Counted from the stretch's first letter, positions 1 to 8,560 are shown. The stretch is 64,000 nucleotides of DNA from Rhodoferax sp. (GCF_030653815.1 NZ_JAURYQ010000006.1:124001-188000); one strand, 5' to 3'. Program-made: numbers and translations. Notes: generated by a model from the sequence alone, not told the origin.

Positions 1-1597
1 CGTCACCGACAAAATTGTTCATCAAAGCCGCCATCGTCCAGGTTGACCAGGTAAAGCGCTCGTACACGTTGGGCGAGCGCACCTTGTGGGCAAAGCCGAA
101 TTCAACGTCATAGTTGGCATTGGCGGTGTATTTGGCCAAGGCGCTCAGGTCGAGGTTGGTGTCGGTGCTGGCGTGGCTTTGAGCGTTGAAGGCGTTGGCA
201 TCGCGTGCTTGATTGCCCATGGCTGCAGGCGCCATGTTGTAGCCCGCAGCCTCGCCAGCATCCATCCTGACCTGCTCCAAACGCGCGCCAATCAGCGTCA
301 TCCACTGCGCGCTTTTTCCGCTTTCCAGCTCGGCAAACAGGGCCGTGCGGTCACGCTCGCCGTCCTTGATGTTCCAGAAGGTGCCCGGTGCCATACTCGC
401 ACCTGACGCTGGCCACCAGTCGTTGTTGCGGTATTGCTGCAGCTCGGCGCCGACGCGCAGCAGGTCTTGCGGGTTCAGGGCCACCCCGGCCTTGACACTG
501 ACACCGGTGGTTTTGCCCTCGGTGTACATCGGCATGCCGGCGGCACACGCCGAAGGGAAGGCCGTCACGACGCAGGGCACACCCGAATAACTGGGACCTG
601 GCGGATTGCTGTACCAATATTTTTTGTCCGCGCCAAAGTCCATGAAGTGGTCCACGTTCTCCTGGTAGGCGCGGACCTCCAGCGAACCCCAGTCAAACTG
701 GCCCAGGTAGCTCAGGTTCAGGCTGTCCTGCTTGTTGTAGAGCATGTCCATGCGCTGATTCGGGTAGAGCTGGAACGGCATGTCCTGGATGCCCAGCCTG
801 GCCTCAAACAGGTGGTTGTCATTTTTGAACGCCAGGGCCAGGGTGTGGTTCAGGGTGTCGAAGGCGCTGGAGCCCACTTCGTCACGGGCCAGGATATGGC
901 CTGGGCGCCCGGTGGCGTCATACGTTTTGAAATCGGCAGCGGCGCTGTAGTTGTCAGCCTGGCTGCTGGCCCCGCTGTAGCTGATGCTGAGCGCCTGCGT
1001 GGCGTAGCTGGCCGACAGATTGACACCGCTGGCCTTGTTGTTGCTGCGGTAAAACGTGCCGACCTCGCCTTTGACAATGGGCTTTTGGCCAGGTGCAGCG
1101 AACTCTGGCGCGCGCGACTCGGCGTTGATCGTGCCGCCAATGCTGTCGCCGCCGCTGCTAACCGGCGCGATACCGGCATACACCGTGAGCGCGCCCAGCT
1201 GGGTCGGGTCGATGTAGGACAGCGCCGGGTTCATGTGGTTGGGGCAGGAGGCAATCAAGTCCATGCCATCGACTTTGATGCGCAGACGGTCGTCGGCCAG
1301 GCCGTTGATGGCGGGCAGGCTCGACACACCCCCCGCACCGTACAGGCTCAGGCCCGGCACGTCGGTCAACAGGCTGGCAGTGTCACTGGTGGTGGCCAGT
1401 CTGGAGGCCAAAACGGCTGGATCGACCGGGGTCGCGCCCGGTGGCTGGGCCGTGTCGATTTTGCTGGCGTTCACCGTCACGGTGGGCAAACTTGCAGTGG
1501 CGGCCTCTTGTGCCAGGGCTTGGCTGCATTGCAGGCACAGCGCCGACATGGCCAGCGTCATGGCACGGGAGAATGGATGGGACTGAGGATAAGACAT
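1..1597 (-). CDS. oprC: TonB-dependent outer-membrane copper receptor, OprC/NosA-like (partial, C-terminus outside window)
   Basis: 532 codons are present and the frame is open to the window edge, so the end of the barrel is missing. An N-terminal signal peptide ends near ALA-QE (residue 30), followed by a plug domain with PTVTVNAS and the INGLADDRLRIKVDGM segment. Two motifs point to copper: C118-P-N-H-M122 in the plug (CxxxM) and H317-F-M319 in the barrel (HxM). These match the paired CxxxM/HxM copper site known for Pseudomonas OprC. The gene lies downstream of a PCuAC chaperone and a DUF2946 gene on the same strand, which supports copper uptake. Start at the ATG before SYPQSHPF; the ribosome site is weak. 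Family is certain; copper as substrate is inferred from motif and context. Confidence 0.85.
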   Translation of the reverse strand, partial: MSYPQSHPFSRAMTLAMSALCLQCSQALAQEAATASLPTVTVNASKIDTAQPPGATPVDPAVLASRLATTSDTASLLTDVPGLSLYGAGGVSSLPAINGLADDRLRIKVDGMDLIASCPNHMNPALSYIDPTQLGALTVYAGIAPVSSGGDSIGGTINAESRAPEFAAPGQKPIVKGEVGTFYRSNNKASGVNLSASYATQALSISYSGASSQADNYSAAADFKTYDATGRPGHILARDEVGSSAFDTLNHTLALAFKNDNHLFEARLGIQDMPFQLYPNQRMDMLYNKQDSLNLSYLGQFDWGSLEVRAYQENVDHFMDFGADKKYWYSNPPGPSYSGVPCVVTAFPSACAAGMPMYTEGKTTGVSVKAGVALNPQDLLRVGAELQQYRNNDWWPASGASMAPGTFWNIKDGERDRTALFAELESGKSAQWMTLIGARLEQVRMDAGEAAGYNMAPAAMGNQARDANAFNAQSHASTDTNLDLSALAKYTANANYDVEFGFAHKVRSPNVYERFTWSTWTMAALMNNFVGD

Positions 1598-1758
1598 GGT
1601 GATTTTCTTGCCTTGATGGCGTTGTTCTAAAGGATGAAATGACTCCGTCGCCGTCTTGCTGGGCTGAAGATGGGCGTACTGACCCACAACACACGCACAG
1701 CACACACACGCCGGACCGGCGCGCGTTGCTGCAGTGGTGCAGATCCGGCGAAAACAGG

Positions 1759-1780
1759 AAAAATCGGGCCCGGGCGGGCC
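1759..1780 (-). terminator. putative rho-independent terminator after PCuAC gene
   Basis: On the minus strand a GGCCC-GCCC-GGGCC hairpin is followed by CGA and five T. It lies 35 bp past the PCuAC stop, with another GC-rich hairpin just upstream of it. It may separate, or only attenuate, transcription into the receptor gene. The rest of the 1598-1814 gap holds only a CACA-rich tract. Confidence 0.45.
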
Positions 1781-1814
1781 GTGGGCGTGCGCTTTCGCAA
1801 GCGCCCCTACAGCC

Positions 1815-2321
1815 TTACTTGGCTGGCATGTTGCCGTGCATGGAGTGGTCCATGGCGGCCGGTTTGACCATGCCACCCGGTGCCATGGCGGCCACGGGCA
1901 GCTTCAGCTCCAGCTTGCTCTCGGCACCCTTGGCGTCCTTGAACGTCAGGGTGACGGGTACGGTGCTGTCTTTGGCCAGCGCGGCTTTCAAGTCCATCAG
2001 CATCAGGTGGTAACCGCCGGGTTTGAGTTCCACGGCCTTGCCGGCGGGCAGGACCAAGCCGCCTTTGACCTCGGCCATTTTCATCACGCCACCCTCCATC
2101 TTCATTTCATGCACCTGCGCCACGCCGGCGGCCGGTGAGGCCACGCCGACCAGGGTGGCACCTTCCTTGGCCGTGATCGTCATGAACGCGCCGGTGGCCA
2201 ACTGGCCCGTGACGGTGGCGCGGGCCCAGGCGTTTTTGACCTCAACGGCGGCATCGGCAGCCAGCACGCCGAACGTGGTCGCAGCCAGGGCGACGGCGGT
2301 CATCAGTGATTTGAATTTCAT
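1815..2321 (-). CDS. Periplasmic copper chaperone PCuAC (DUF461)
   Basis: 168 residues. A signal peptide ends about MKFKSLMTAVALAATTFGVLA. The core carries the PCuAC copper ligands: H-E-M-K-M, the downstream GGVMKM, then LKPGGYHLMLM with the final H-x-M. The tail is rich in Met and His (DHSMHGNMP), which could bind more metal. PCuAC proteins carry Cu(I) in the periplasm and help load the CuA centre of cytochrome oxidase together with Sco proteins; a Sco gene and the oxidase operon are about 26 kb away. The start used here has an AAGGA site 7-8 bases upstream; a longer frame to 2516 has no such support and would bury the signal peptide. Confidence 0.93.
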   Translation of the reverse strand: MKFKSLMTAVALAATTFGVLAADAAVEVKNAWARATVTGQLATGAFMTITAKEGATLVGVASPAAGVAQVHEMKMEGGVMKMAEVKGGLVLPAGKAVELKPGGYHLMLMDLKAALAKDSTVPVTLTFKDAKGAESKLELKLPVAAMAPGGMVKPAAMDHSMHGNMPAK

Positions 2322-2455
2322 GGGGTTTCCTTCAGGATTAAAAAGGTCGGGACGACCGTATGAGTGACAGAAAAAAGATGGCTCAGGCCATGACGAAAAG
2401 AACACCAAGGGGATGGCCGCTTGAGCTGAGAAAAAGGGCTGCACCCGGCAGTGTT

Positions 2456-2500
2456 GTAGGGCGGACTTGCACCCGCCTGGTCGACTGAAGTCGACCCTAC
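2456..2500. repeat. REP-like folded element with two inner hairpins
   Basis: GTAGGG (2456-2461) pairs with CCCTAC (2495-2500) as an outer stem. Inside are a GCGG/CCGC hairpin and a GGTCGACT-GA-AGTCGACC palindrome (2479-2496). The element lies alone in the 219-bp gap between the DUF2946 and PCuAC genes. This layout is typical of small dispersed intergenic repeats; no second copy was found in the window. Confidence 0.5.
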
Positions 2501-2540
2501 GACGGCCCGACAACAACCCAACAGCGACTCTGACGGGCGA

Positions 2541-2915
2541 TCAGACTTTGGGGGGGGCGCGCGCTGGCGGTAGCGCAGCGGTCCGGGCGGCGATGATGGC
2601 CGCTGGAATACGCCGCAAGGCATGGGCCAGTGGCTGTGGCGCAGCCACGGTGTTCAACACCACAGGGGGTGGCGCACCCGCCACCAGGCACAAGGGACAA
2701 AACAGGGTGTCACCGCTGTCAGACGGGGCAGCGGTGGTGACCGTGCCGTCGTCCGCCAACACCACCTTGAGCATGCCCGCGCCGGTGCAGATCACCAGCT
2801 CGGTTTGCGGGTTGACCAAGGGCGAGGCCACTGCAGCGCCAAGCGTCAGGGCAAACCACAGCACAGCCAATTTGGCCAGCCAGGGTGCATTGCGCAGGGA
2901 TTGCAGAAGGGTCAT
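2541..2915 (-). CDS. DUF2946 family protein
   Basis: 124 residues. An N-terminal hydrophobic segment (AKLAVLWFALTLGAAVA) looks like a signal peptide or membrane anchor. The middle carries the family's C-x-x-C pattern (FCPLCLV), and a proline- and alanine-rich tail follows. DUF2946 proteins have no firm function, but they often sit beside copper receptors and PCuAC genes, as here. The two cysteines could bind metal. It is the first gene of the apparent copper locus; the 219 bp to PCuAC hold a REP-like repeat, so co-transcription is likely but not shown. Confidence 0.75.
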   Translation of the reverse strand: MTLLQSLRNAPWLAKLAVLWFALTLGAAVASPLVNPQTELVICTGAGMLKVVLADDGTVTTAAPSDSGDTLFCPLCLVAGAPPPVVLNTVAAPQPLAHALRRIPAAIIAARTAALPPARAPPKV

Positions 2916-2968
2916 GGGGCGCGATTATGGCATCCCAACGTCTCCCCGGACCTGCTATCCTGCGGTCG

Positions 2969-3382
2969 ATGAACAGCTTATTTCACCTGGCCTTCAACGT
3001 CACCGACCTCGACCAGACCCGCGCGTTCTACGGCGGCGTGCTGGGATGCCGCGAAGGACGCAGCACCGCGACCTGGGTCGATTTTGATTTTTTTGGACAC
3101 CAACTCTCGATGCACCTGGGCGAGCCTTTCAAGACCACGCCCACGGGTCATGTGGGCGAGCATCTGGTGCCCATGCCGCACTTTGGCCTGGTGCTGGGGC
3201 TGCCCGACTGGCAGGCATTGGCCAAGCGCTTGACGAACGCCAACATCGACTTCGTCCTGCCGCCACAGTTGCGTTTTGCCGGGCAACCGGGTGAGCAGTG
3301 GACCATGTTCTTTTGCGACCCCTTCGGCAACCCGATCGAGGTCAAGGGCTTTGCCTCGCTGGCATCGCTTTACGCCAGCTGA
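2969..3382 (+). CDS. VOC family (glyoxalase/bleomycin resistance fold) protein
   Basis: 137 residues, one vicinal-oxygen-chelate unit pair. Likely metal ligands sit at the usual places: His in FHLAFNV near the N-terminus, His in QLSMHL, His in MPHFGLVLG and Glu in NPIEVKGF near the end. The family includes dioxygenases, glyoxalases and isomerases, and the substrate cannot be told. The start chosen is the ATG at 2969, directly before the first beta strand; a longer in-frame stretch begins at 2885 but overlaps the divergent DUF2946 gene. Its stop abuts the stop of the convergent regulator gene. Confidence 0.85.
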   Translation: MNSLFHLAFNVTDLDQTRAFYGGVLGCREGRSTATWVDFDFFGHQLSMHLGEPFKTTPTGHVGEHLVPMPHFGLVLGLPDWQALAKRLTNANIDFVLPPQLRFAGQPGEQWTMFFCDPFGNPIEVKGFASLASLYAS

Positions 3383-4150
3383 TCAGCCCGCAGGCGTTTC
3401 CCCCCATCGCCGCAGCGCACTTGAGCGCCGCTCTTCATCGAGCGCCTTGTCCTCGATGGCTTGGCGCACAAATTCAATGTGTTCACTGGCGGCGAGCGCC
3501 GCCTCCTGCGGCCTGTGCTCGCGAATGGCTTGCCAGATGGCACGGTGCTGTGCCCGCAAGTGACTCCAGCGCTGCGGCCGGGCGTGCAAGTGCATCAGGT
3601 TATTTGACACATGGCCGTGAATCACGCGCATCAGGCTGGCCGTGAGGTGACCGATCAGCACGTTGTGGGTGGCCTCGGCCACGGCTTGGTGAAAGGCGAC
3701 GTCGGCGTCAATGCAGGCGCTCAAATCATCCCGTTCATAGCTGTTTTCAAGCGCTGCATAGACCTCGTCGAGTCGGCTGATGTCGAGATCGGTGGCACGG
3801 TCGGCTGCCAGCGAAGCCGCCTGGCTTTCCAGCATTTGGCGCACTTCAAGCAGGTCACGGTGCAGCAGGGGGTTGCCCTTGAGCATGTCCTGCCAGGGGT
3901 CGACAAAATGGGCATCGAGCCGGTCGGTCACATAGGTGCCGCCGCCATGGCGCGTGGTCAACAAGCCCCTGGACACCAATTTTTGCATCGCTTCCCGCAG
4001 CGAGGGTCGCGACACGCCCAGATCCAGAGCCAGCAGGCGCTCTGCAGGCAAGCGGTCGCCCGACTTGAGTGAGCCTTCAAGCATTCTTTTTTCGAGTTCA
4101 CTGGCGACAGAGTCGGCCAGGCGAGGAGCACCGGGACGTGTTGAGATCAT
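3383..4150 (-). CDS. lldR: GntR/FadR-family transcriptional regulator, LldR-like
   Basis: 255 residues. The N-terminal winged helix (about 10-78) includes RLPAERLLALDLGVSRPSLREA and the wing LLTTRHGGGTYV. The C-terminal FCD all-helical effector domain has metal-site histidines (DADVAFHQAVAEATHN, HLTASLMR, ASEHIEF). It is divergent from a lactate permease with two FadR-type operators between them, the arrangement of LldR-type lactate regulators. It probably represses the permease and itself, with release by lactate. Effector identity is inferred from context. Confidence 0.85.
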   Translation of the reverse strand: MISTRPGAPRLADSVASELEKRMLEGSLKSGDRLPAERLLALDLGVSRPSLREAMQKLVSRGLLTTRHGGGTYVTDRLDAHFVDPWQDMLKGNPLLHRDLLEVRQMLESQAASLAADRATDLDISRLDEVYAALENSYERDDLSACIDADVAFHQAVAEATHNVLIGHLTASLMRVIHGHVSNNLMHLHARPQRWSHLRAQHRAIWQAIREHRPQEAALAASEHIEFVRQAIEDKALDEERRSSALRRWGETPAG

Positions 4151-4169
4151 GCTTGTCTTTGGGCAATAC

Positions 4170-4180
4170 TGGTCATACCA
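4170..4180. promoter_or_regulatory. FadR/LldR-type operator O1
   Basis: TGGTCATACCA fits the FadR-subfamily consensus TNGTNNNACNA exactly. It lies 20 bp upstream of the regulator start and 108 bp, centre to centre, from a second match. Confidence 0.7.
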
Positions 4181-4277
4181 CTTGCATCATATTTCAAAAC
4201 CTGATTGAAAATATTGCATCAAAACGCAGGGTAAACCCTAGTTCCACGTCAAAATCCAGATTGTTACAGTTATCAAC

Positions 4278-4288
4278 TGGTAATACCA
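4278..4288. promoter_or_regulatory. FadR/LldR-type operator O2
   Basis: TGGTAATACCA is a second exact match to TNGTNNNACNA, upstream of the leader ORFs and permease. Two distant operators are also known for E. coli LldR, where looping is proposed. Between the operators lies a separate AGGGTAAACCCT palindrome (4228-4239). Confidence 0.7.
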
Positions 4289-4318
4289 ATTTACCAAACA
4301 ACAAAAAGAAGACAAACC

Positions 4319-4390
4319 ATGCGCCATTTGATGGACGTCCTGGCGCGCATTCCTTTTTTTCCCATTCAGCAAGGAGTATTTCCATCATGA
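4319..4390 (+). CDS. Putative leader peptide 1 (23 aa) upstream of lactate permease
   Basis: Short ORF starting [12 protein letters not shown], ending VFPS. Its TGA stop (4388-4390) overlaps the ATG of the next small ORF in an ATGA junction. The ribosome site is weak (AAGAAG 8-13 bases upstream). No family is recognised. It is listed because of the overlap chain; translation is not shown and chance cannot be excluded. Confidence 0.35.
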   Translation: MRHLMDVLARIPFFPIQQGVFPS

Positions 4391-4449
4391 ACACCTGGCG
4401 GTCGATCCCTCTCTTTTCACAACCCTCAAGACGCAGGAGGCCATCATGA
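4387..4449 (+). CDS. Putative leader peptide 2 (20 aa), coupled to lactate permease
   Basis: [23 protein letters not shown], preceded by AAGGAG ten bases before the ATG. Its TGA stop (4447-4449) overlaps the permease ATG (4446-4448). Its Arg codons AGG AGG are also the permease Shine-Dalgarno sequence, so ribosomes finishing this ORF would occupy the permease initiation site. This suggests translational coupling. The tail AGA-CGC-AGG-AGG includes rare arginine codons. Function as a leader is inferred. Confidence 0.5.
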   Translation: MNTWRSIPLFSQPSRRRRPS

Positions 4450-6155
4450 ATCAAACCATGCTTTCCTTGCTGGCCTTTGCGCCACTGGTGCTGGCCGCCG
4501 TGCTGCTGGTGGGTTTCAACTGGCCCGCCAAACGTGCCATGCCGGCCGTGCTGGTGCTCAGTGTGGTGATTGCCCTGGGCGCCTGGGGCATGTCGACCAA
4601 CCGGGTCATCGCCTCGATATTGCAGGGCCTGATCCTGACCGGCGCGGTGCTGTGGATCATCTTTGGCGCCATTCTGCTGCTCAACACCCTGAAGCATTCA
4701 GGCGCGATCAAGGCCATCCGTGGCGGCTTCGCCAACATCAGCCCGGACCGCCGGGTGCAGGTCATCATCGTGGCCTGGCTGTTTGGCTGCTTCATTGAAG
4801 GCGCTTCCGGCTTTGGCACCCCCGCTGCGGTGGCAGCACCCTTGCTGGTGGCGCTGGGCTTTCCGGCCATGGGCGCGGTCATGCTGGGCATGATGGTGCA
4901 GTCCACCCCGGTGTCTTTTGGCGCGGTCGGCACGCCGATTGTGGTGGGCGTGACGGGGGGTCTGGACAAAGCCGGCATCTCAAGCCAATTGCTGGCCAAG
5001 GGCTCGGATTGGGATGTTTTTTACCGACTCATCACCTCGGAGGTGGCCATCACCCATGCGCTGATCGGTTTTGTCATTCCGCTGCTGATGTGCGCCATGC
5101 TGACACGCTTTTTTGGTGCCAACAAGTCCTGGCGCGAAGGCCTGGCGATTGCACCGTTTGCGCTCTTCGGCGGACTCGCTTTTGTGCTGCCCTACGCCGC
5201 GGCCGGTGTTTTTCTGGGCCCCGAATTCCCATCGATCATCGGCGCCCTGGTGGGTCTGTCGATTGTGGTGCCTGCCGCCAAAATGGGCTTCTTGTTGCCC
5301 AAGAAAACCTGGGACTTTGCCGAAGCCAAGGACTGGCCGGTGCACTGGATGGGCAGCATCGAAATCAAACTTGACCAATTGACCGCCAAGGCCCCCATGT
5401 CGGTCGGCCTGGCCTGGCTGCCCTACCTGTTGCTGGCGGGCCTGCTGGTGCTGTCGCGCGTGCACCCCGGCGTCAAGGCCTTCTTTTCCAACAACCTGGT
5501 GCTGGGTTGGTCGAATATTCTGGGGGAAAAAGGCTTGTCGGGCAGCATCCAGTTTCTGTACCTGCCCGGCGGCATCATGATCATGGTGGTGTTGGCGACT
5601 TTTCTGCTGCAGCGCATGAAATTTTCGGAGCTCAAGGCGGCGGTGGGTGAATCGTCACGCACCCTGCTCGGTGCCGGTTTTGTGCTGATGTTCACCATTC
5701 CCATGGTCCGGATCCTGATCAACTCAGGTGTCAACATGGCCGACCTGCCCTCGATGCCGCGCGCCATGGCCGAACTGGTGGCTGGCGCCGTGGGCAGCAT
5801 TTACCCGTTTTTTGCCCCGTCGGTGGGCGCGCTGGGGGCCTTCATTGCCGGCTCGAACACGGTGTCGAACCTGATGATGGCGCAGTTCCAGTTTGACACG
5901 GCGCAACTGATCGGCGTTTCGGGTGCCCTGCTGGTGGCCGTGCAGGCCGTCGGGGCCGCTGCGGGCAACATGATCGCCATCCACAACGTGGTGGCGGCAT
6001 CGGCCACGGTGGGCTTGCTCGGGCGCGAAGGCACGATTCTGCGCATGACCATCATCCCGACGCTCTACTACCTCGTCGTGGCGGGCGTGCTGACCATGAT
6101 CGCCATTCATGGCCTGGGAGTCACCGACCCGATGATGTTGGCGGTCAAGCCTTGA
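4446..6155 (+). CDS. lldP: L-lactate permease, LctP family
   Basis: 569 residues with about a dozen hydrophobic segments, the usual length for the lactate permease family (PF02652). Typical stretches are [20 protein letters not shown], the [12 protein letters not shown] region and [18 protein letters not shown] near the C-terminus. It takes up lactate, and in relatives glycolate, with protons across the inner membrane. AGGAGG lies five bases before the ATG. No lactate dehydrogenase is next to it; a universal stress gene follows 27 bp downstream, probably in the same transcript. Control by the divergent GntR regulator is likely. Confidence 0.95.
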   Translation: MNQTMLSLLAFAPLVLAAVLLVGFNWPAKRAMPAVLVLSVVIALGAWGMSTNRVIASILQGLILTGAVLWIIFGAILLLNTLKHSGAIKAIRGGFANISPDRRVQVIIVAWLFGCFIEGASGFGTPAAVAAPLLVALGFPAMGAVMLGMMVQSTPVSFGAVGTPIVVGVTGGLDKAGISSQLLAKGSDWDVFYRLITSEVAITHALIGFVIPLLMCAMLTRFFGANKSWREGLAIAPFALFGGLAFVLPYAAAGVFLGPEFPSIIGALVGLSIVVPAAKMGFLLPKKTWDFAEAKDWPVHWMGSIEIKLDQLTAKAPMSVGLAWLPYLLLAGLLVLSRVHPGVKAFFSNNLVLGWSNILGEKGLSGSIQFLYLPGGIMIMVVLATFLLQRMKFSELKAAVGESSRTLLGAGFVLMFTIPMVRILINSGVNMADLPSMPRAMAELVAGAVGSIYPFFAPSVGALGAFIAGSNTVSNLMMAQFQFDTAQLIGVSGALLVAVQAVGAAAGNMIAIHNVVAASATVGLLGREGTILRMTIIPTLYYLVVAGVLTMIAIHGLGVTDPMMLAVKP

Positions 6156-6182
6156 TCCACTTTATTCCCCAGGAGTTCATTC

Positions 6183-6641
6183 ATGTGTAAACGTATTTTT
6201 GTCGCCATCGACGGCAGCACCACGGCCCGGGCAGCGCTGGTCGAGGCCATCCAGTTCGCCAGCCTTCCGGGCATGAGCCTGTGCATAGGCACCGTGCTTG
6301 ACACCGGGATGCTGAGCAAGAACAGCATGGGTATGGGCGCCCTGTTCGACATCGACCAGGTCAAAGCCGGTATGCGCCAGGCCGCCGAGACACTGCTTGA
6401 CGACGCCATGGACAAAGCCAAAGAGGCTGGCCTGGACCCTTTCCGCATTCTGGTCGAGTCAGACAACAAACGCGTCGCCGACATGATTGTGGAGGCGGCC
6501 GGCCAATGGGACGCCGACCTGATCGTGATCGGCACCCACGGCCGGCGCGGCTTTGAGCGCATGGTGATGGGCAGCGTGGCAGAAAACCTGGTGCGCATTG
6601 CCACCACGTCGCTGTTCCTGGTACGCAGAAAAGCGGCCTGA
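6183..6641 (+). CDS. Universal stress protein, UspA family
   Basis: 152 residues, one Usp domain. It begins KRIFVAIDGS and ends with the ATP-binding pattern G-x2-G-x9-G-(S/T): GTHGRRGFERMVMGSVAENL. It is therefore likely of the ATP-binding type. A GGAG site precedes the ATG by seven bases. It is only 27 bp behind the lactate permease, suggesting co-expression. The exact role is unknown; members act in stress survival and signalling. Confidence 0.9.
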   Translation: MCKRIFVAIDGSTTARAALVEAIQFASLPGMSLCIGTVLDTGMLSKNSMGMGALFDIDQVKAGMRQAAETLLDDAMDKAKEAGLDPFRILVESDNKRVADMIVEAAGQWDADLIVIGTHGRRGFERMVMGSVAENLVRIATTSLFLVRRKAA

Positions 6642-6765
6642 ACCCCTTGGTCTTACCGTCTGCTGCGCCCATCGCAAAGCGCAGCGGGCGTGTCGGCTGG
6701 CAACTCAGGGAGCTGCCAGCCTCAAGCCTGCTATCCTGTTGCCACCGACAGCCCTTGCAGCGCGC

Positions 6766-7362
6766 ATGAACTACACCTTTGCCTCCGCCACCATTTTGCT
6801 GATCCTGATCACCGATCCGATCGGCAACATCCCGATTTTCGCCAATGCCCTCAAGCACGTGGCACCCGAGCGACGCGCACGCGTCATCCTGCGTGAGGTG
6901 CTGATTGCGTTTTTGCTGCTGCTGACCTTCATGTTCATTGGCGAAAGCTTTCTGCGCGTGATGAACCTGAGCGCGCTGTCGCTGCAGATTGGCGGCGGTG
7001 TGATCCTGTTTTTGATCGCGCTGCGCATGATTTTTCCACCGCCCAAGGTGGAAACTGACGAACCTCCGGGTGAACCACTGATCGTGCCGCTGGCCATTCC
7101 TGCCATTGCCGGACCGTCGGCGCTGGCTACCGTGCTGCTGCTGGTGTCACAAGCGCCCGAAAAGCGGATCGAGTGGATCGCGGCGCTGTGCGTCACCATG
7201 ACGGTCAGCGCGGTGGTCCTGGTGCTGGCCGAGCGCATCCAGCGCGTGGCGGGTGACCGCTTTGTGGTGGCACTGGAACGGCTGATGGGCCTGGTGCTGG
7301 TGGCCGTCTCGATCGAGATGATGCTGCGCGGTATCAAGACCTTCGCCTCACAACTGACATGA
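6766..7362 (+). CDS. MarC family integral membrane protein
   Basis: 198 residues with six hydrophobic segments. Family marks are ITDPIGNIPIFANALKHV near the N-terminus, LSLQIGGGVILFLIALRM and PLAIPAIAGPSALATVLLL. Length fits MarC (about 200 to 220). An upstream in-frame extension to 6598 would overlap the usp gene, so the ATG before NYTFASATILL is chosen. The biochemical function of MarC is not established; an earlier link to multiple antibiotic resistance was not upheld. Confidence 0.9.
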   Translation: MNYTFASATILLILITDPIGNIPIFANALKHVAPERRARVILREVLIAFLLLLTFMFIGESFLRVMNLSALSLQIGGGVILFLIALRMIFPPPKVETDEPPGEPLIVPLAIPAIAGPSALATVLLLVSQAPEKRIEWIAALCVTMTVSAVVLVLAERIQRVAGDRFVVALERLMGLVLVAVSIEMMLRGIKTFASQLT

Positions 7363-7396
7363 GCCTGGCCCGCCGAAGCAAGCCCGCGCGGGCGCC

Positions 7397-8503
7397 ATGA
7401 ACTTGAAAATCTGGCTGTCACTGACATTGGCGGTGTTGCTGCTGCACCTGGTCCTGCTGCAAACGCTGCCTTTGACTCGGCCCTTGACCCGAGCGCCAAG
7501 CGAGCCCACGCTGACCACCCGATCTGTCTTGTTGACTCGTACACCCACGCCTGGCGCAGTCCGGGCAGCCACCACACGACAAGACCAAGCCAAAACACCG
7601 GCCGCCAAAACGCCCGCCCGCCAACCCGTCGCCCAAGCCGAACCGACGCCTGAATCGGCCATATCCAACACCGTGGCGCCCGCGCTGGGCGCCGTTGACC
7701 CTGGTGCAGCCACTGCCCAAGCGCCAACACAAGCACCGGCCGAGTCCCCGGCCAGCGTCGCCTCCGCGCCTGCCGTGGCGGCCATCAGTCCCGCCAGCGC
7801 GCCTGAAAGCACCACAGAACCCCAGGCGTCGGCCCTTCCCACAACCGAAGTCGCTTTCAATCCCGACAGTCTGCCAGCCTCGGTGAAGCTGACGTACCAG
7901 GTCGAAGCCAACAAGTTTCCGTACACGCTGAGCGGTGAATTTTTATGGCAAAAGCTGGACCAGGGCTACCAGGCGCAACTGAGCATCAGCACGCTCGGCC
8001 AGACACGGGTGCAAACCAGCCGCGGCCAGATTGACCCCTTTGGCCTGGCTCCGGAGCGCTTTTCAGACAAATACCGCAGCGAGCTGGCCGCCCACTTCAA
8101 CCGCGCGCAGGGTCTGGTGAGCTTCAGCGCCAACACGCCCAGCCTGGTCTTGCAGCCCGGTGCCCAGGATCGCCTGAGCGTGCTGGTGCAGCTGGCGGCC
8201 CTGGTGGCCAGCGCACCACAAAACTTTGGCCCTGGCACCACGCTGCAAGTTCAAACCATTGGCCCGCGCGATGGCGACCTGTGGCTGTTCATGTTTGGCA
8301 ACATGGAAACCCTGGAACTCCCCGGCGGCCCCCAGCAGGGCTTGAAGCTGGTGCGCCAGCCGCGCCAACCCTACGACCAGAAACTCGAAGTCTGGCTGGC
8401 CCCCGGCCTGGCCTACCTGCCCGCCCGGATCCGCATCACCGAAGCCAATGGCAATTATGTGGATCAGAAATGGCTGGCCTCGCAAGCGGTCGACGGCCCT
8501 TGA
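7397..8503 (+). CDS. DUF3108 domain-containing protein
   Basis: 368 residues. An N-terminal hydrophobic segment (IWLSLTLAVLLLHLVLLQ) may be a signal anchor. A long Ala/Pro/Thr-rich linker (about 25-145) leads to a C-terminal beta-rich DUF3108 domain (about 150-365), starting near SVKLTYQVEANKFPY. Such proteins are envelope proteins of unknown role. The low-complexity linker suggests the domain is held in the periplasm at some distance from the membrane. It follows marC by 34 bp. Confidence 0.8.
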   Translation: MNLKIWLSLTLAVLLLHLVLLQTLPLTRPLTRAPSEPTLTTRSVLLTRTPTPGAVRAATTRQDQAKTPAAKTPARQPVAQAEPTPESAISNTVAPALGAVDPGAATAQAPTQAPAESPASVASAPAVAAISPASAPESTTEPQASALPTTEVAFNPDSLPASVKLTYQVEANKFPYTLSGEFLWQKLDQGYQAQLSISTLGQTRVQTSRGQIDPFGLAPERFSDKYRSELAAHFNRAQGLVSFSANTPSLVLQPGAQDRLSVLVQLAALVASAPQNFGPGTTLQVQTIGPRDGDLWLFMFGNMETLELPGGPQQGLKLVRQPRQPYDQKLEVWLAPGLAYLPARIRITEANGNYVDQKWLASQAVDGP

Positions 8504-8560
8504 ATGGCGCCAAGCGGTGCCCAAGTACAAGCTCTTTGGGATTCGTGGATAATTTGACGC

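Noticed and set aside
434..1630. 398-codon open frame on the plus strand
   Set aside because: It is antisense to the copper receptor, whose frame gives a convincing signal peptide, plug and barrel. The plus frame shows no family features.
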